NCBI RefSeq assembly: GCF_005864045.1
Contig: NZ_VBSP01000016.1
Coordinates: 1 to 50,182, forward strand
Direction: 5' to 3'
DNA length: 50,182 nt
From: Ruoffia tabacinasalis
GTDB taxonomy: Bacteria; Bacillota; Bacilli; Lactobacillales; Aerococcaceae
Shown piece after piece: positions 8,338-15,877 of the stretch (positions within the stretch are counted from its first letter, which is position 1; each line of letters opens with the position of its first letter). A program made the translations under genes and the position numbers. A model generated the notes under the pieces. That model did no database searches and was not told the DNA's origin. It saw only the letters and a program-made list of their open reading frames with translations.

Positions 8338-9612
8338 ATGTTTTTAAAATTTATTATTTTAACTAGTTCCTTATTCTTATTAGCAGCCTGTCAAAGTGAC
8401 CAAGTTGCTATTGTAGAAGAACAAATCAATCAAGTTACTCTAGATAGTGAGAGCGATACTGAAAAAATAAGGGAAGCACGTCTTGCTTTTGATGAATTAG
8501 GAGAGTCTGATCAAAAACTAGTGACTAACTACAAAGAATTACTCGCTGCAGAAGACTTGTTGGATAAGCAAATGATTGATGAAGTGGTTGTTGAAATTAA
8601 TAATATCGGACCGATTAATGTCAATAGTGATGAACTGATTGCCAAAGCTAGAACAGCTTTTGAAGCATTAAGTCGTGAGCAACAAAAACATGTTCCTAAT
8701 CTAAAAACTTTACTAGATGCAGAAAGTAAATATACACAAACACTGACGGACACAGCCCAGAAGCTAGTTGCTAGTATGAAAAACTTAACCGTCAATGACT
8801 ATTCTGTAGTTGATGAATTCCAAACTGTCTATAACAAATTATCCGAAAAACAAATCATTGAATTATCCGATGATATTCAGAGTCCGGATGAATTGATTAG
8901 TACGTTTAAAATTAATCTTTTAGACAAACAAATTAGTTCTGTTAATTACACTTCGGGTGAGCCAAGTGAAAGCCAAGTTGAACGGATTTTTGCTATGGTT
9001 AAATCTTATAACGACCTCAGCCAGAATGAGACAAAGTCTTTAGTAAATAAAAAACAATTTGATGACACAATTAAAGAATATAAAGAGTATTTCAATGATC
9101 GTGAGAAAAAGGACCGCCTATATAAAAGACAAAACTTTATAAAATTGAGCACAACAATTCCTTATACTGATTTATTGAAATTTCCAGAATCCTACAAAGA
9201 TCAAAAAGTTGCACTGGAGATTGAAATTTTAGAAATACATAAAGGAAATATCATTACCGCGGATTATTTTATAGTTAAAGACCGTGCAAATCAGCAAGAT
9301 CTTTATCACATATCAGATCAACGAGAAGTTAAAGAACCCATCCTTTCTGTTGGTGATACATTAACGATTTTTGGTGAATATAAGAAATTAGGAGATTATG
9401 TCGTTTATTCAGATAAAAAGGGCTTATTGAACACCAATTTCAATCGAGAAAAGCTTGAAGAATATTCAATCCCAGTGATCGACTTAAATTATTCAAGCGT
9501 TGATAATTTAGGGATTATCGCAGCCAATAATCCTCTACTTTCCATTACTATTGATGAAGAATTAGAAATAATGAAAAAAGAACTCTATGATTTTATAAAA
9601 GAGATTAAATAG
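8338..9612 (+). CDS. Lipoprotein with C-terminal OB-fold-like domain
   Basis: A 424-residue lipoprotein. The signal sequence MFLKFIILTSSLFLLAAC ends in a lipobox LAAC, with Cys at residue 18. Residues about 25-150 and 150-260 look like repeated helical modules (LGESDQKLVTNYKELLAAEDL; LSREQQKHVPNLKTLLDAES). Such repeats are common in Firmicute surface lipoproteins. The C-terminal part (IPYTDLLKFPESYKDQKV...VGDTLTIFGEYK) resembles an OB-fold domain found in Gram-positive lipoproteins. ATG 8338 is chosen for the strong AGGGGGAGG upstream and the signal sequence. The DUF4230 gene starts 20 nt downstream, so the two probably form an operon. The precise role is unknown. Confidence 0.75.
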   Translation: MFLKFIILTSSLFLLAACQSDQVAIVEEQINQVTLDSESDTEKIREARLAFDELGESDQKLVTNYKELLAAEDLLDKQMIDEVVVEINNIGPINVNSDELIAKARTAFEALSREQQKHVPNLKTLLDAESKYTQTLTDTAQKLVASMKNLTVNDYSVVDEFQTVYNKLSEKQIIELSDDIQSPDELISTFKINLLDKQISSVNYTSGEPSESQVERIFAMVKSYNDLSQNETKSLVNKKQFDDTIKEYKEYFNDREKKDRLYKRQNFIKLSTTIPYTDLLKFPESYKDQKVALEIEILEIHKGNIITADYFIVKDRANQQDLYHISDQREVKEPILSVGDTLTIFGEYKKLGDYVVYSDKKGLLNTNFNREKLEEYSIPVIDLNYSSVDNLGIIAANNPLLSITIDEELEIMKKELYDFIKEIK

Positions 9613-9632
9613 TATCTAAAGGAGAATAGTTT

Positions 9633-10223
9633 ATGAAGAATATTGCTAGTATATTGAAGTTTCTGGTGTTTCTATTAGTCATTGGAGGCGCTATCTTTTT
9701 CTTAAGACCAAAGCCAGATATCACACCACAATTCGTCACGAATGATATTGAAGCAACCATCTCAGATATTGGAGAACTCGCTACTTCCGAATACCGCTAT
9801 ACTATTTCTCAAACCGCTAAGAAAGATGACGTTAAACTTATAGGCATCTCAATTCCCTTTACTAGCAGTCATGTCCTCTACAGCTATCAAGGTGTGATTA
9901 AAGCAGGTATTCAGTTTGGTGAGATTACCATTCACGTCAATGAGACAGATAAAACGGTGTTCGTTGAATTGCCTGAAACAGAAATTTTAAGTGAAGAAGT
10001 CTTTCAGGATAGCTTAATTGTTTATGACGAATCTTATAGCCCTTTCAACACTTTTACCTTTAGTGATATGAATTTATCTGTAGCAGATTTGAAAGATACC
10101 GCTAAAAAGGATGCTGTTAAAAACGGCTTACTTGATGCAGCAAGAGAAAACGCCATTACAATTCTCAATTCAACCGTTAATAGTTTTTATGATACGGATG
10201 AATATACAGTCGAGTACCATTAG
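9633..10223 (+). CDS. DUF4230 family membrane-anchored protein
   Basis: A 196-residue protein with one N-terminal transmembrane helix (about 8-25, ILKFLVFLLVIGGAIFFL) and an extracellular domain. It fits DUF4230: IGELATSEYRY near the start, a hydrophobic YSYQGVIKAGIQFGEI strand, a VFVELPE motif, and a C-terminal helix with AARENAITIL. The function is unknown. GGAGAA lies upstream of the ATG. It follows the lipoprotein closely and is succeeded by a terminator, suggesting a two-gene envelope operon carried as island cargo. Confidence 0.8.
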   Translation: MKNIASILKFLVFLLVIGGAIFFLRPKPDITPQFVTNDIEATISDIGELATSEYRYTISQTAKKDDVKLIGISIPFTSSHVLYSYQGVIKAGIQFGEITIHVNETDKTVFVELPETEILSEEVFQDSLIVYDESYSPFNTFTFSDMNLSVADLKDTAKKDAVKNGLLDAARENAITILNSTVNSFYDTDEYTVEYH

Positions 10224-10262
10224 CTCACTTGAAATATTAATTAGTTTACATTCATTCAAGTA

Positions 10263-10310
10263 ATACACACTTCAACAATTAGCCGATATTGTTAAAGTGT
10301 GTATTTTTTT
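10263..10310 (+). terminator. Terminator of the lipoprotein-DUF4230 operon
   Basis: ACACACTT-AACAAT pairs with ATTGTT-AAGTGTGT, followed by ATTTTTTT. Confidence 0.9.
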
Positions 10311-10397
10311 AATTTTAAGGTCATTAAGCTAGATGCGTACTTTTATGACTCTGACACTTATTTGAAACCTTTGGATTCCATATTTTATTCCAATAAT

Positions 10398-10575
10398 TTA
10401 ATTATCATCTATCGCTTCAATGATTTGCTTAACTTCATAAGCTCCTATAAAATCTACAGCTGCGTTAAAGTTTTGGATACTTTCTTCTAAATGCCTTATT
10501 GCTTCATCTCGATTATTTTGTTTAATATAATATTCCCCTAAACCTCGTTGTGAACAAGCAAGCATTGCGGTCTGA
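10398..10575 (-). pseudogene. TPR-like gene remnant fused behind a truncated restriction gene
   Basis: The frame encodes RGLGEYYIKQNNRDEAIRHL followed by EESIQNFNAA and ends IIEAIDDN-stop. This is a tetratricopeptide-like helix pair and clearly the C-terminus of another protein. It has no start of its own and joins, in a different frame, the 3' end of the broken type ISP gene at about 10575. The parent protein cannot be identified from so little. Confidence 0.5.
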
Positions 10576-11352
10576 ACAAACAGCAATGGTATTCATATCG
10601 TTCGCATAGATACTATCTCCTGTCCATCCTCTTAAGGATTGGGACAGCAATTGGATACTAGGCACTAGATACAACACTCGAAATTGTTCTGCTTTTTCTT
10701 TAGCTAACCTTTCTGCAATTTGAAGAGAGGTGTAAGTTTTACCTGTCCCGGGTGCCATGATTAATTTACCCCGATCTTGTTCTTTAAATCCTTCCAAGAC
10801 TGCATCAATCGCTTCCTCTTGATGGGGTCTTGGTTTTTTTGCAGGCTTTAACGGTGCAAAAGCTTGTGCTTTACTTGGTGAGTACTCGGACCAATCAATG
10901 TGACTATTAATTAAATCTTCAAAACCAATGCGAGCAATCTTTTTATCTCTATCTTTCAGAGCATTCTCTGCATTATTTGACCAAAGGGGAGAAGACGCTA
11001 CGATGATTCCACTCGCATAGTACTTCTTCCCTAACTCATTTAAAAATGAATCGATGTGCCCTTTTTGAATGGTCGTTGTTGGGTCATAGTACTTACATTG
11101 GATAGCTACTAAGTCTCCAGTGATACGCTCTCTTGCGACAAGGTCTACACCCACATCACTTTTGGGTATACCATATTCATCAGGAACATCCTTCAAAAGC
11201 CAAACGTCACTGAAACGTTGCTTGTACATTGGTTCATTCTTAAAGTAAACTAATGAAACATTTTCAAACATGGTTCCTCGGTCTCTTTGGATACCGTCTT
11301 TCTTATCTATTTCTTCTAACAGTTCTTCTAATGATGATAATTTTGTTTTCAC
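10522..11352 (-). pseudogene. Type ISP restriction-modification enzyme, N-terminal fragment
   Basis: The frame gives 276 residues. Residues about 1-150 are the Mrr-like nuclease domain of LlaGI/LlaBIII-type single-chain enzymes (GTMFENVSLVYFKNEP, SDVGVDLVARE, AIQCKYYDP, IQKGHIDSFL). The helicase domain then begins with RPHQEEAIDAV and Walker A APGTGKT. It stops soon after IAVCSD, where the sequence changes to an unrelated TPR remnant; the last 12 or so residues are out-of-frame read of that gene. Intact enzymes are about 1600 residues, with the rest of the helicase, methyltransferase and target-recognition parts. This one is a deletion remnant and cannot modify DNA. RBS and start look intact. 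Confidence 0.8.
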
Positions 11353-11430
11353 TTTTCATTCCACCTTTTACTTAACTACTATGAATTTACCTTTGTATTT
11401 TCTTACTACTTTCATTCAAACATTTAGCAA

Positions 11431-12384
11431 TTACTCTTCCAATTCAAAAAAGTCATTATCAATTCTATAAATAATATATTCATTTGCTTTCTCCACACCT
11501 ACTTCATACCTCAGCATGAGTTCAGTTAATTGAATTCCATCAATCAGAACTATCCCTTGACCCTTAGCAAACTCTTTTGATCCTTTACTGAAGCTTGAGG
11601 TTGTGATGAAAACACCTCTGTCTGCATTTACACCAGCTAAAGCCCCATAAAACCCTTGGATAGCTGCCCTACCAATAACATTCTCCTCTTTATACCTCTT
11701 GGCTTGCAAATATACTGTGCTCGTTCCGAGTGGGTCTTGGTTTATTATGCCATCAATTCCACCATCGTTTGAACGACTCGTAACTTTTGCATCTCCGTTT
11801 TCGCCACTGTAACCCATTTTATCTAACAAGTTTACTACCAAACGCTCAAAGAAAAAAGGATCACTGTCTCTAATCTTGTCTAATAATTCGATGGCTGTTT
11901 CGTTATTCTTAGTATTAATTATTTTTGTAATATTTAATTCAGGTTGTTCAGTATTTGGTGCTTCAGAATCACCGTCTGTCCTTTGATTTCTTAATTGGAG
12001 TTCAGACATATACTGAATATACTCGGGTTGAGCTTCTAAATGTTTTTTACTTAAATTCCCTCCATATTTTTCTAATAACTTTAGCCCTGAATCGGTTATT
12101 TGATATACGCCTCTTTTAACACGCTTTAGTGCCCCCGCTTTAAATAAATCACTTATCGTAAAACTCACTCTATTCGGTAGAATAGGCTCGGTGTCTGGAT
12201 AGTCGGGGTAGGTTTTCTCTCTTACTTCTTTTGGAACTTGTAGAAAGTCGAATAACCTTTGCTTGATTACTTTATTTGTTGTCTCTTCTTCATTTTTTGT
12301 TACCTCTAATACAAATGGGAGTAATGAATCATATGTAGGAATCCCATTCGAAGATAGTTTGAGCTTAGTCCAATCTCTATTCAA
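11431..12384 (-). CDS. mrr: Mrr-family type IV restriction endonuclease
   Basis: A 317-residue protein with both Mrr domains. The N-terminal winged-helix Mrr_N (about 14-105) contains ISDLFKAGALKRVKRGVYQIT. The C-terminal Mrr_cat PD-(D/E)XK nuclease (about 172-290) contains FFERLVVNLLDKMGYSG, the catalytic NDGGIDGII and YLQAKRYK. This family cuts methylated foreign DNA without a partner methylase. The gene looks intact and lies about 80 nt upstream of the truncated type ISP gene on the same strand, forming a small restriction cluster. Its promoter must lie in the AT-rich gap 12385-12630. Confidence 0.9.
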   Translation of the reverse strand: MNRDWTKLKLSSNGIPTYDSLLPFVLEVTKNEEETTNKVIKQRLFDFLQVPKEVREKTYPDYPDTEPILPNRVSFTISDLFKAGALKRVKRGVYQITDSGLKLLEKYGGNLSKKHLEAQPEYIQYMSELQLRNQRTDGDSEAPNTEQPELNITKIINTKNNETAIELLDKIRDSDPFFFERLVVNLLDKMGYSGENGDAKVTSRSNDGGIDGIINQDPLGTSTVYLQAKRYKEENVIGRAAIQGFYGALAGVNADRGVFITTSSFSKGSKEFAKGQGIVLIDGIQLTELMLRYEVGVEKANEYIIYRIDNDFFELEE

Positions 12385-12746
12385 TTTAAACTTCCTTTCT
12401 ACTAACCATTTTTTATCCGTAGTTTACACGCCTTAATATAGCTCCATTTTTTATGATAGTTGCCCTTGTGATTTTAATTACTTATCTTTGTATAGTGTTA
12501 CTAAAAAAAATCCTTTTTACACATCATAGCAATTATAGCATATCCTTCACTGATAACCCTTACCAATTTATGAGTCCCTCTCCCTATCTTACTTAGCGTA
12601 ATCTGTTAAGAAGTTGAGTATATATTATACATTTGAATGGCTGGCTTAATTATAGACAATCATTCATTTACAGGACGTTAAACACCCCCATCGATACCAA
12701 TCGATGGGGGTTCTTTGTCCTTATTTGCTATTTAGGAGGAAATACT
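12385..12746. other. Intergenic region between mrr and radC
   Basis: This divergent gap must hold the mrr promoter on the minus strand and the radC operon promoter on the plus strand. A 14-codon ORF (ATG 12637 to TAA) ends just before the terminator at 12685, without a good ribosome binding site. Beyond that I see nothing. Confidence 0.4.
12685..12715 (+). terminator. Strong hairpin just upstream of radC
   Basis: CCCCCATCGAT pairs perfectly with ATCGATGGGGG, followed by TTCTTT. No complete plus-strand gene precedes it. It is either the terminator of a lost upstream gene or an attenuator in the radC leader. Confidence 0.75.
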
Positions 12747-13208
12747 ATGGAAACTATATCATTTGTCCAATTGAAACAAATCGTGGTTGCAGAGCCTCAG
12801 TTTGCAGGTTTGAACTTGAATTCTACGGGAACGGTCGCGAACTTTGCCCGGGATTACATTGGGAGTAATGACCGAGAAACCTTGATTGTCGTTGGGATCA
12901 ACACAAAATCAGCCATGAACTTTATCTCTACCGTTTCAGTGGGTTCGCTGAATTCAACGATTGCGACACCAGGAGAAGTCTTTAAGCATGCTATTTTGTC
13001 AAACTGTGCTCGCTTATTTATCGCTCATAACCACCCATCCTATGATACGACGCCTTCAAAATCTGATTTTGATTTCACACGTCGCATTCAACAGGCGGGC
13101 GCTTTAATAGGGATTGAACTGGTGGACCACCTCATCGTGACACCGACCGACTATTTCTCCTTCCTTGGTGAAGGGTTCTTAGATAATGGAGGGATTATCT
13201 ATGAGTAA
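12747..13208 (+). CDS. RadC-like JAB domain protein
   Basis: A 153-residue protein with only the MPN/JAB domain of the RadC family. It shows ETLIVVGINTKSAMNFISTVSVGSLNSTI and the metal motif HNHPSYDTTPSKSDFDFTRR (HxHPSx7-8SxxD). The N-terminal helix-hairpin-helix of chromosomal RadC is missing, as is usual for copies on mobile elements, including SCC-type cassettes. ATG 12747 follows AGGAGG; an in-frame TTG at 12633 is rejected because the terminator hairpin lies between. Its stop overlaps the next start (ATGAGTAA), implying translational coupling. Despite the name, a repair role is not established for such proteins. Confidence 0.85.
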   Translation: METISFVQLKQIVVAEPQFAGLNLNSTGTVANFARDYIGSNDRETLIVVGINTKSAMNFISTVSVGSLNSTIATPGEVFKHAILSNCARLFIAHNHPSYDTTPSKSDFDFTRRIQQAGALIGIELVDHLIVTPTDYFSFLGEGFLDNGGIIYE

Positions 13209-13485
13209 GGAAGCACTTGCCCTTGAATGGCTAAGCGAACACTTAGGTCGTCCTATAAGCATAGATGACGTGGGCTATGAGTCCTATGTGTTCGAGGGAG
13301 ATGAGTTAGATACCTCTCTCATCCCTCCTAATTATGTTTCTTATTTTAAACCGGATCAACAAGTCCTGACGTATCTGTATGCTTATGGTGACACGATGGT
13401 TTACTTGCTAGAACCCCTTGGGAGTGAGTTACCAGCCATGACACTAATGGGCTTACTCGATGATTATGAGCTCATTCGCTATTGA
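13201..13485 (+). CDS. Small acidic protein of the radC operon
   Basis: 94 residues, acidic, beginning MSKEALALEWLSEHLGRPIS and containing VSYFKPDQQVLTYLYAYGD. I do not recognise a family. The ATG at 13201 has GGAGGG eight bases upstream and overlaps the radC stop by eight bases. It has no membrane segment. Its fixed place between radC and DUF1643 suggests a cassette-maintenance or anti-host function, but that is inference from position only. Confidence 0.7.
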   Translation: MSKEALALEWLSEHLGRPISIDDVGYESYVFEGDELDTSLIPPNYVSYFKPDQQVLTYLYAYGDTMVYLLEPLGSELPAMTLMGLLDDYELIRY

Positions 13486-13507
13486 TTACTAAATGGAGGT
13501 GTTTAAG

Positions 13508-13600
13508 ATGCAGATAACTATCATGATACTAGAAGCCATCGTCCTTATCGCCTCTACAGTCGCAAAAGAACTTGAACGAAGAAAAGGAGGTGGCAAGTAA
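13508..13600 (+). CDS. 30-residue membrane microprotein
   Basis: A short ORF encoding MQITIMILEAIVLIASTVAK followed by ELERRKGGGK. It has one hydrophobic helix and a basic tail. The start has GGAGGTG just upstream, and its stop codon lies one base before the ATG of the DUF1643 gene. The last codons (AAAGGAGGTGG) serve as that gene's ribosome binding site, so the ORF would be translated and coupled even if the peptide itself does nothing. Confidence 0.55.
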   Translation: MQITIMILEAIVLIASTVAKELERRKGGGK

Positions 13601-13601
13601 G

Positions 13602-13955
13602 ATGGTTAAAGAGTTAAGCAAAGAGATGGTCACCAAAGTGATCGAAGAAGATTCAGGTGCTCACCGCTATGTGTTAGAGCGGATTTGGTATGACAAACAG
13701 CCGATTGTGGCTGTCATTACGCTCTACCCCTCTAGCTCAGAACTGGTCATCACCGATACCACTACCATGTTAGTTACCAACAATGTCTATAAACTAGGCT
13801 TTGGGGGCTTCTTATCGGTGAACCTCTATTCAAAGATAGGTTTTCCAGATTCCCTGATGATTTTAGAAGGGAGGAAGACATTCAATACACACTCTTATGA
13901 AGCATATAGTTGTAATTTTTATCATCATTTAGGATACCGTGCAATTGTCATATGA
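13602..13955 (+). pseudogene. DUF1643 protein, 3' end replaced at an attachment site
   Basis: 117 residues. The first 85 match DUF1643 (HRYVLERIWYDKQPIVAVI, LYPSSSELVITDTTT, LGFGGFLSVNLYSKIG). The usual C-terminal half of the roughly 160-residue family is absent. Instead the end (MILEGRKTFNTHSYEAYSCN FYHHLGY) is encoded by DNA homologous to that beside rlmH at 18200-18280, including an attachment-site-like core at 13911-13943. The gene thus seems cut and re-joined at a cassette boundary. DUF1643 genes are common companions of recombinase genes in SCC elements. ATG 13602 has AGGAGGTG upstream. Confidence 0.75.
13911..13943 (-). repeat. SCC-like attachment site copy 4, inside the DUF1643 3' end
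   Basis: TGTAATTTTTATCATCATTT is identical to the rlmH-side sequence at 18257-18276. It then reads AGGATACCGTGCA instead of ATGATACGCATG. The homology extends upstream to about 13853 (GATGATTTTAGA), matching 18200-18256. Confidence 0.7.
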
Positions 13956-14024
13956 ACTTTATTTATCTTATCAATCAGAAGAACGAGTTACTCATAATTC
14001 TAATATTTTTAAACTATGATATTG

Positions 14025-15220
14025 TCAATCTGTATTATAAGATAGTAATTCCTTTTTATGTTTATTGATAAATTTTCCCAACTTATTTTCCGTTAATATT
14101 AATTTTAGATAATGACTGTTATTACTTGATTGGTCCTTTATATCCATAGATACTATAGAAATATAGTTTTCAATCTCTTCCTCGCTAGGAATAACCACTT
14201 CATGTATATCGGGAAACAAGGTAAAGATATTATCAGATATTATCTTTTCTTCATTGGGGTTATCAAAAAAAACGATACTTTCTTCGATTCTAGAAGTTAG
14301 GTATTGTGTGGTTTCTCTTGGAAGATATAAGTCCGAATCCACTATTAAACGATTTAAATGGTAGTCTAGTGAATCTTTTTTAAAAGAATAATATGTCAAT
14401 CTACCTGTTCTATTCTTAGGGTCAATATCATATAATGAACTTAAATGAGGAGCAACAATTAGTGCTCTAGCTCCATCTAAATGATTGCCTAAAGTATAAT
14501 CAATAGTTATATTCCTATAATTAAAATTTAAATTTATCCATGATAAGTTTTTCCTAATACAATCTAGGCTATAAGCTAATATCTCATGTCTATCTTGAGT
14601 ATCTTCTTCCATAATAATATGGAAATCTGGATTGAGATTGTAAAGGAACCCTGATTGGTCATTATTTACAAAATAGCTCCAATTTTTCGTATCTTTGAGC
14701 ACTTCGATATACCTGTTTTGTATTGTTTGATTTAACGAAAATCTTTTTCTCCATAATTCCTCAATATCCCAAAAATTGGAAGTATCATTACGAGGAGTAT
14801 TAACGTCTTTATTACGCGTAAAAATTTGCCACGCATCTACACCTTTGTATCTTTTATTAAGATAGAGAGGAAAATTTTTGTATCCTTAATAGTGATAACA
14901 TCGATTAGTTTACTATCAATAGTTAGAGAATTAATTTCAATGGGAGGAAGCATATAGTTTGCTGTTGGCCAAGTTCTAACCCAGTCTATTAATTGTTGTT
15001 GAGTTCTTCTGTTCTCATCATTCTCATCTAATCCAATAATATTCTGATTATCATCAACACCAATTATAATGTAACAGTCCTGATGATGTGAAGTATTAAC
15101 AAAGCTAAAGATATCTTTAATAAATTCTGACTGTTCGGAAGGTTTATACCATTCTTGTTTAAAATCATGAAATTCGTCTTCTCTTTTTGAGATTAACTTT
15201 AATATTTGTTCATTATTCAT
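14025..15220 (-). pseudogene. AlbA_2 (Schlafen-type) DNA-binding domain protein, frameshifted
   Basis: Two reading frames join to one protein of about 398 residues. The first (from ATG 15220) has the AlbA_2 domain: EFHDFKQEWYKPSEQSEFIK, FVNTSHHQDCYIIIGVDD and NIIGLDE. It breaks at a run of five A residues near 14876. Adding one A restores IKDTKNFPLYLNKRYKGVDA and then the long frame that ends at 14025. AlbA_2 proteins often act in regulation or defence; the C-terminal 290 residues match nothing I know. It is the only gene between attachment-site copies 4 and 3. A sequencing slip or phase variation could also explain the shift. Confidence 0.75.
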
Positions 15221-15286
15221 TTTTATTCCCCTTATACACCTATCATTATTGTCAATTAAAATCTACCTGGCTATCTCTTAGATGAT

Positions 15287-15314
15287 ATTTTTATCATCAT
15301 TTATGGTACGCATG
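15287..15314 (-). repeat. SCC-like attachment site copy 3
   Basis: ATTTTTATCATCATTTATGG followed by TACGCATG. It lies 45 bp from copy 2 in the same orientation. The short spacer contains the palindrome CTCACAAGTGAG, with no room for a gene. Confidence 0.8.
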
Positions 15315-15331
15315 CCGAACTCACAAGTGAG

Positions 15332-15390
15332 ATTTCTATCATCATTTATGGTACGCATGTACGTATCACTGGTCACTGCGGTTTATTAAT
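15332..15390 (-). repeat. SCC-like attachment site copy 2 with cassette end
   Basis: ATTTCTATCATCATTTATGG followed by TACGCATG and then TACGTATCACTGGTCACTG and GGTTTATTAAT. The flank matches that of copy 5 almost base for base, so it marks the same type of cassette terminus. Confidence 0.8.
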
Positions 15391-15459
15391 CGCTACATTC
15401 ATGATACCCATAACATAACAGGAATTGTAAATCGGCACTAGCTACAGTATTATAAGAAA

Positions 15460-15492
15460 AAGAACAAGATTCATTAATCGAATCTTGTTCTT
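15460..15492 (-). terminator. Perfect terminator hairpin
   Basis: AAGAACAAGATTC pairs fully with GAATCTTGTTCTT. On the minus strand TTTTTCTT follows. It ends the small Cys-rich ORF. Confidence 0.85.
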
Positions 15493-15496
15493 AATT

Positions 15497-15655
15497 CTAG
15501 CTGCGTGACCAAACATGTGGGGGACGAGTTCCGTTACTTTTTTTTGGTCTAGCACCGCATTCACCGGCCATAGGACGATATGATAGAGTACGACTTGCTC
15601 CACAATAATTGCATCTCCAATTTCGTGAGTTCGTGTTAAACTGTTCTTGCGTCAT
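15497..15655 (-). CDS. Small Cys-rich (zinc-binding-like) protein with IS30-derived start
   Basis: A 52-residue ORF reading MTQEQFNTNSRNWRCNYCGA and then SRTLSYRPMAGECGARPKKS, ending HVWSRS. Cysteines in CNYC and a later C suggest a small metal-binding fold, and proteins with this N.CxYCG...P..PHxW pattern occur widely as uncharacterised ORFs. Only the start codon, the first codons and the leader come from an IS30 end identical to that of the element at 6744-8001. The body belongs to another gene whose original 5' end is gone. A terminator follows directly, so the chimera may be expressed. Confidence 0.55.
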   Translation of the reverse strand: MTQEQFNTNSRNWRCNYCGASRTLSYRPMAGECGARPKKSNGTRPPHVWSRS

Positions 15656-15760
15656 GTGAATTCATCCTTTTCTATTGAGAGTTGTGGTAACTTCAATATT
15701 AACATGAATTTCACGTGGCGTTTTTTTATGGACTTTTAGAAGTGGCTAACTTCATTATAA
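15648..15760 (-). mobile_element. IS30 end remnant
   Basis: From TTGCGTCATGTGAATTCATC to GAAGTGGCTAACTTC the sequence repeats, with few changes, the upstream end of the IS30 element at about 7890-8001. Only about 110 bp remain. Past it, a short plus-strand frame ending ERLAKTLSQLN-stop at about 15823 may be the tail of another interrupted gene. Confidence 0.7.
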
Positions 15761-15825
15761 AATCCGCCAGATGTATTTATTGAGCGTCTTGCAAAAACAT
15801 TGAGCCAATTAAATTAACAGACAAA

Positions 15826-15871
15826 ATATTAAACCCCACAAATTACTCTAAAAAGAGCTTTTGTGGGGGTT
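15826..15871 (-). terminator. Terminator of the permease-phosphoribosyltransferase operon
   Basis: On the minus strand CCCCACAAA-AGCTC pairs with GAG-TTTGTGGGG, followed by TTTAATATTTTG. Confidence 0.85.
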
Positions 15872-15877
15872 AAGCGA

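Noticed and set aside
10299-10490. 63-codon plus-strand ORF after the DUF4230 terminator
   Set aside because: It overlaps the terminator and the antisense TPR remnant, lacks a ribosome site and has a composition of translated AT-rich DNA.
12633-12746. N-terminal extension of the RadC-like protein from TTG 12633
   Set aside because: The extension runs through a perfect terminator hairpin, and AGGAGG directly precedes ATG 12747.
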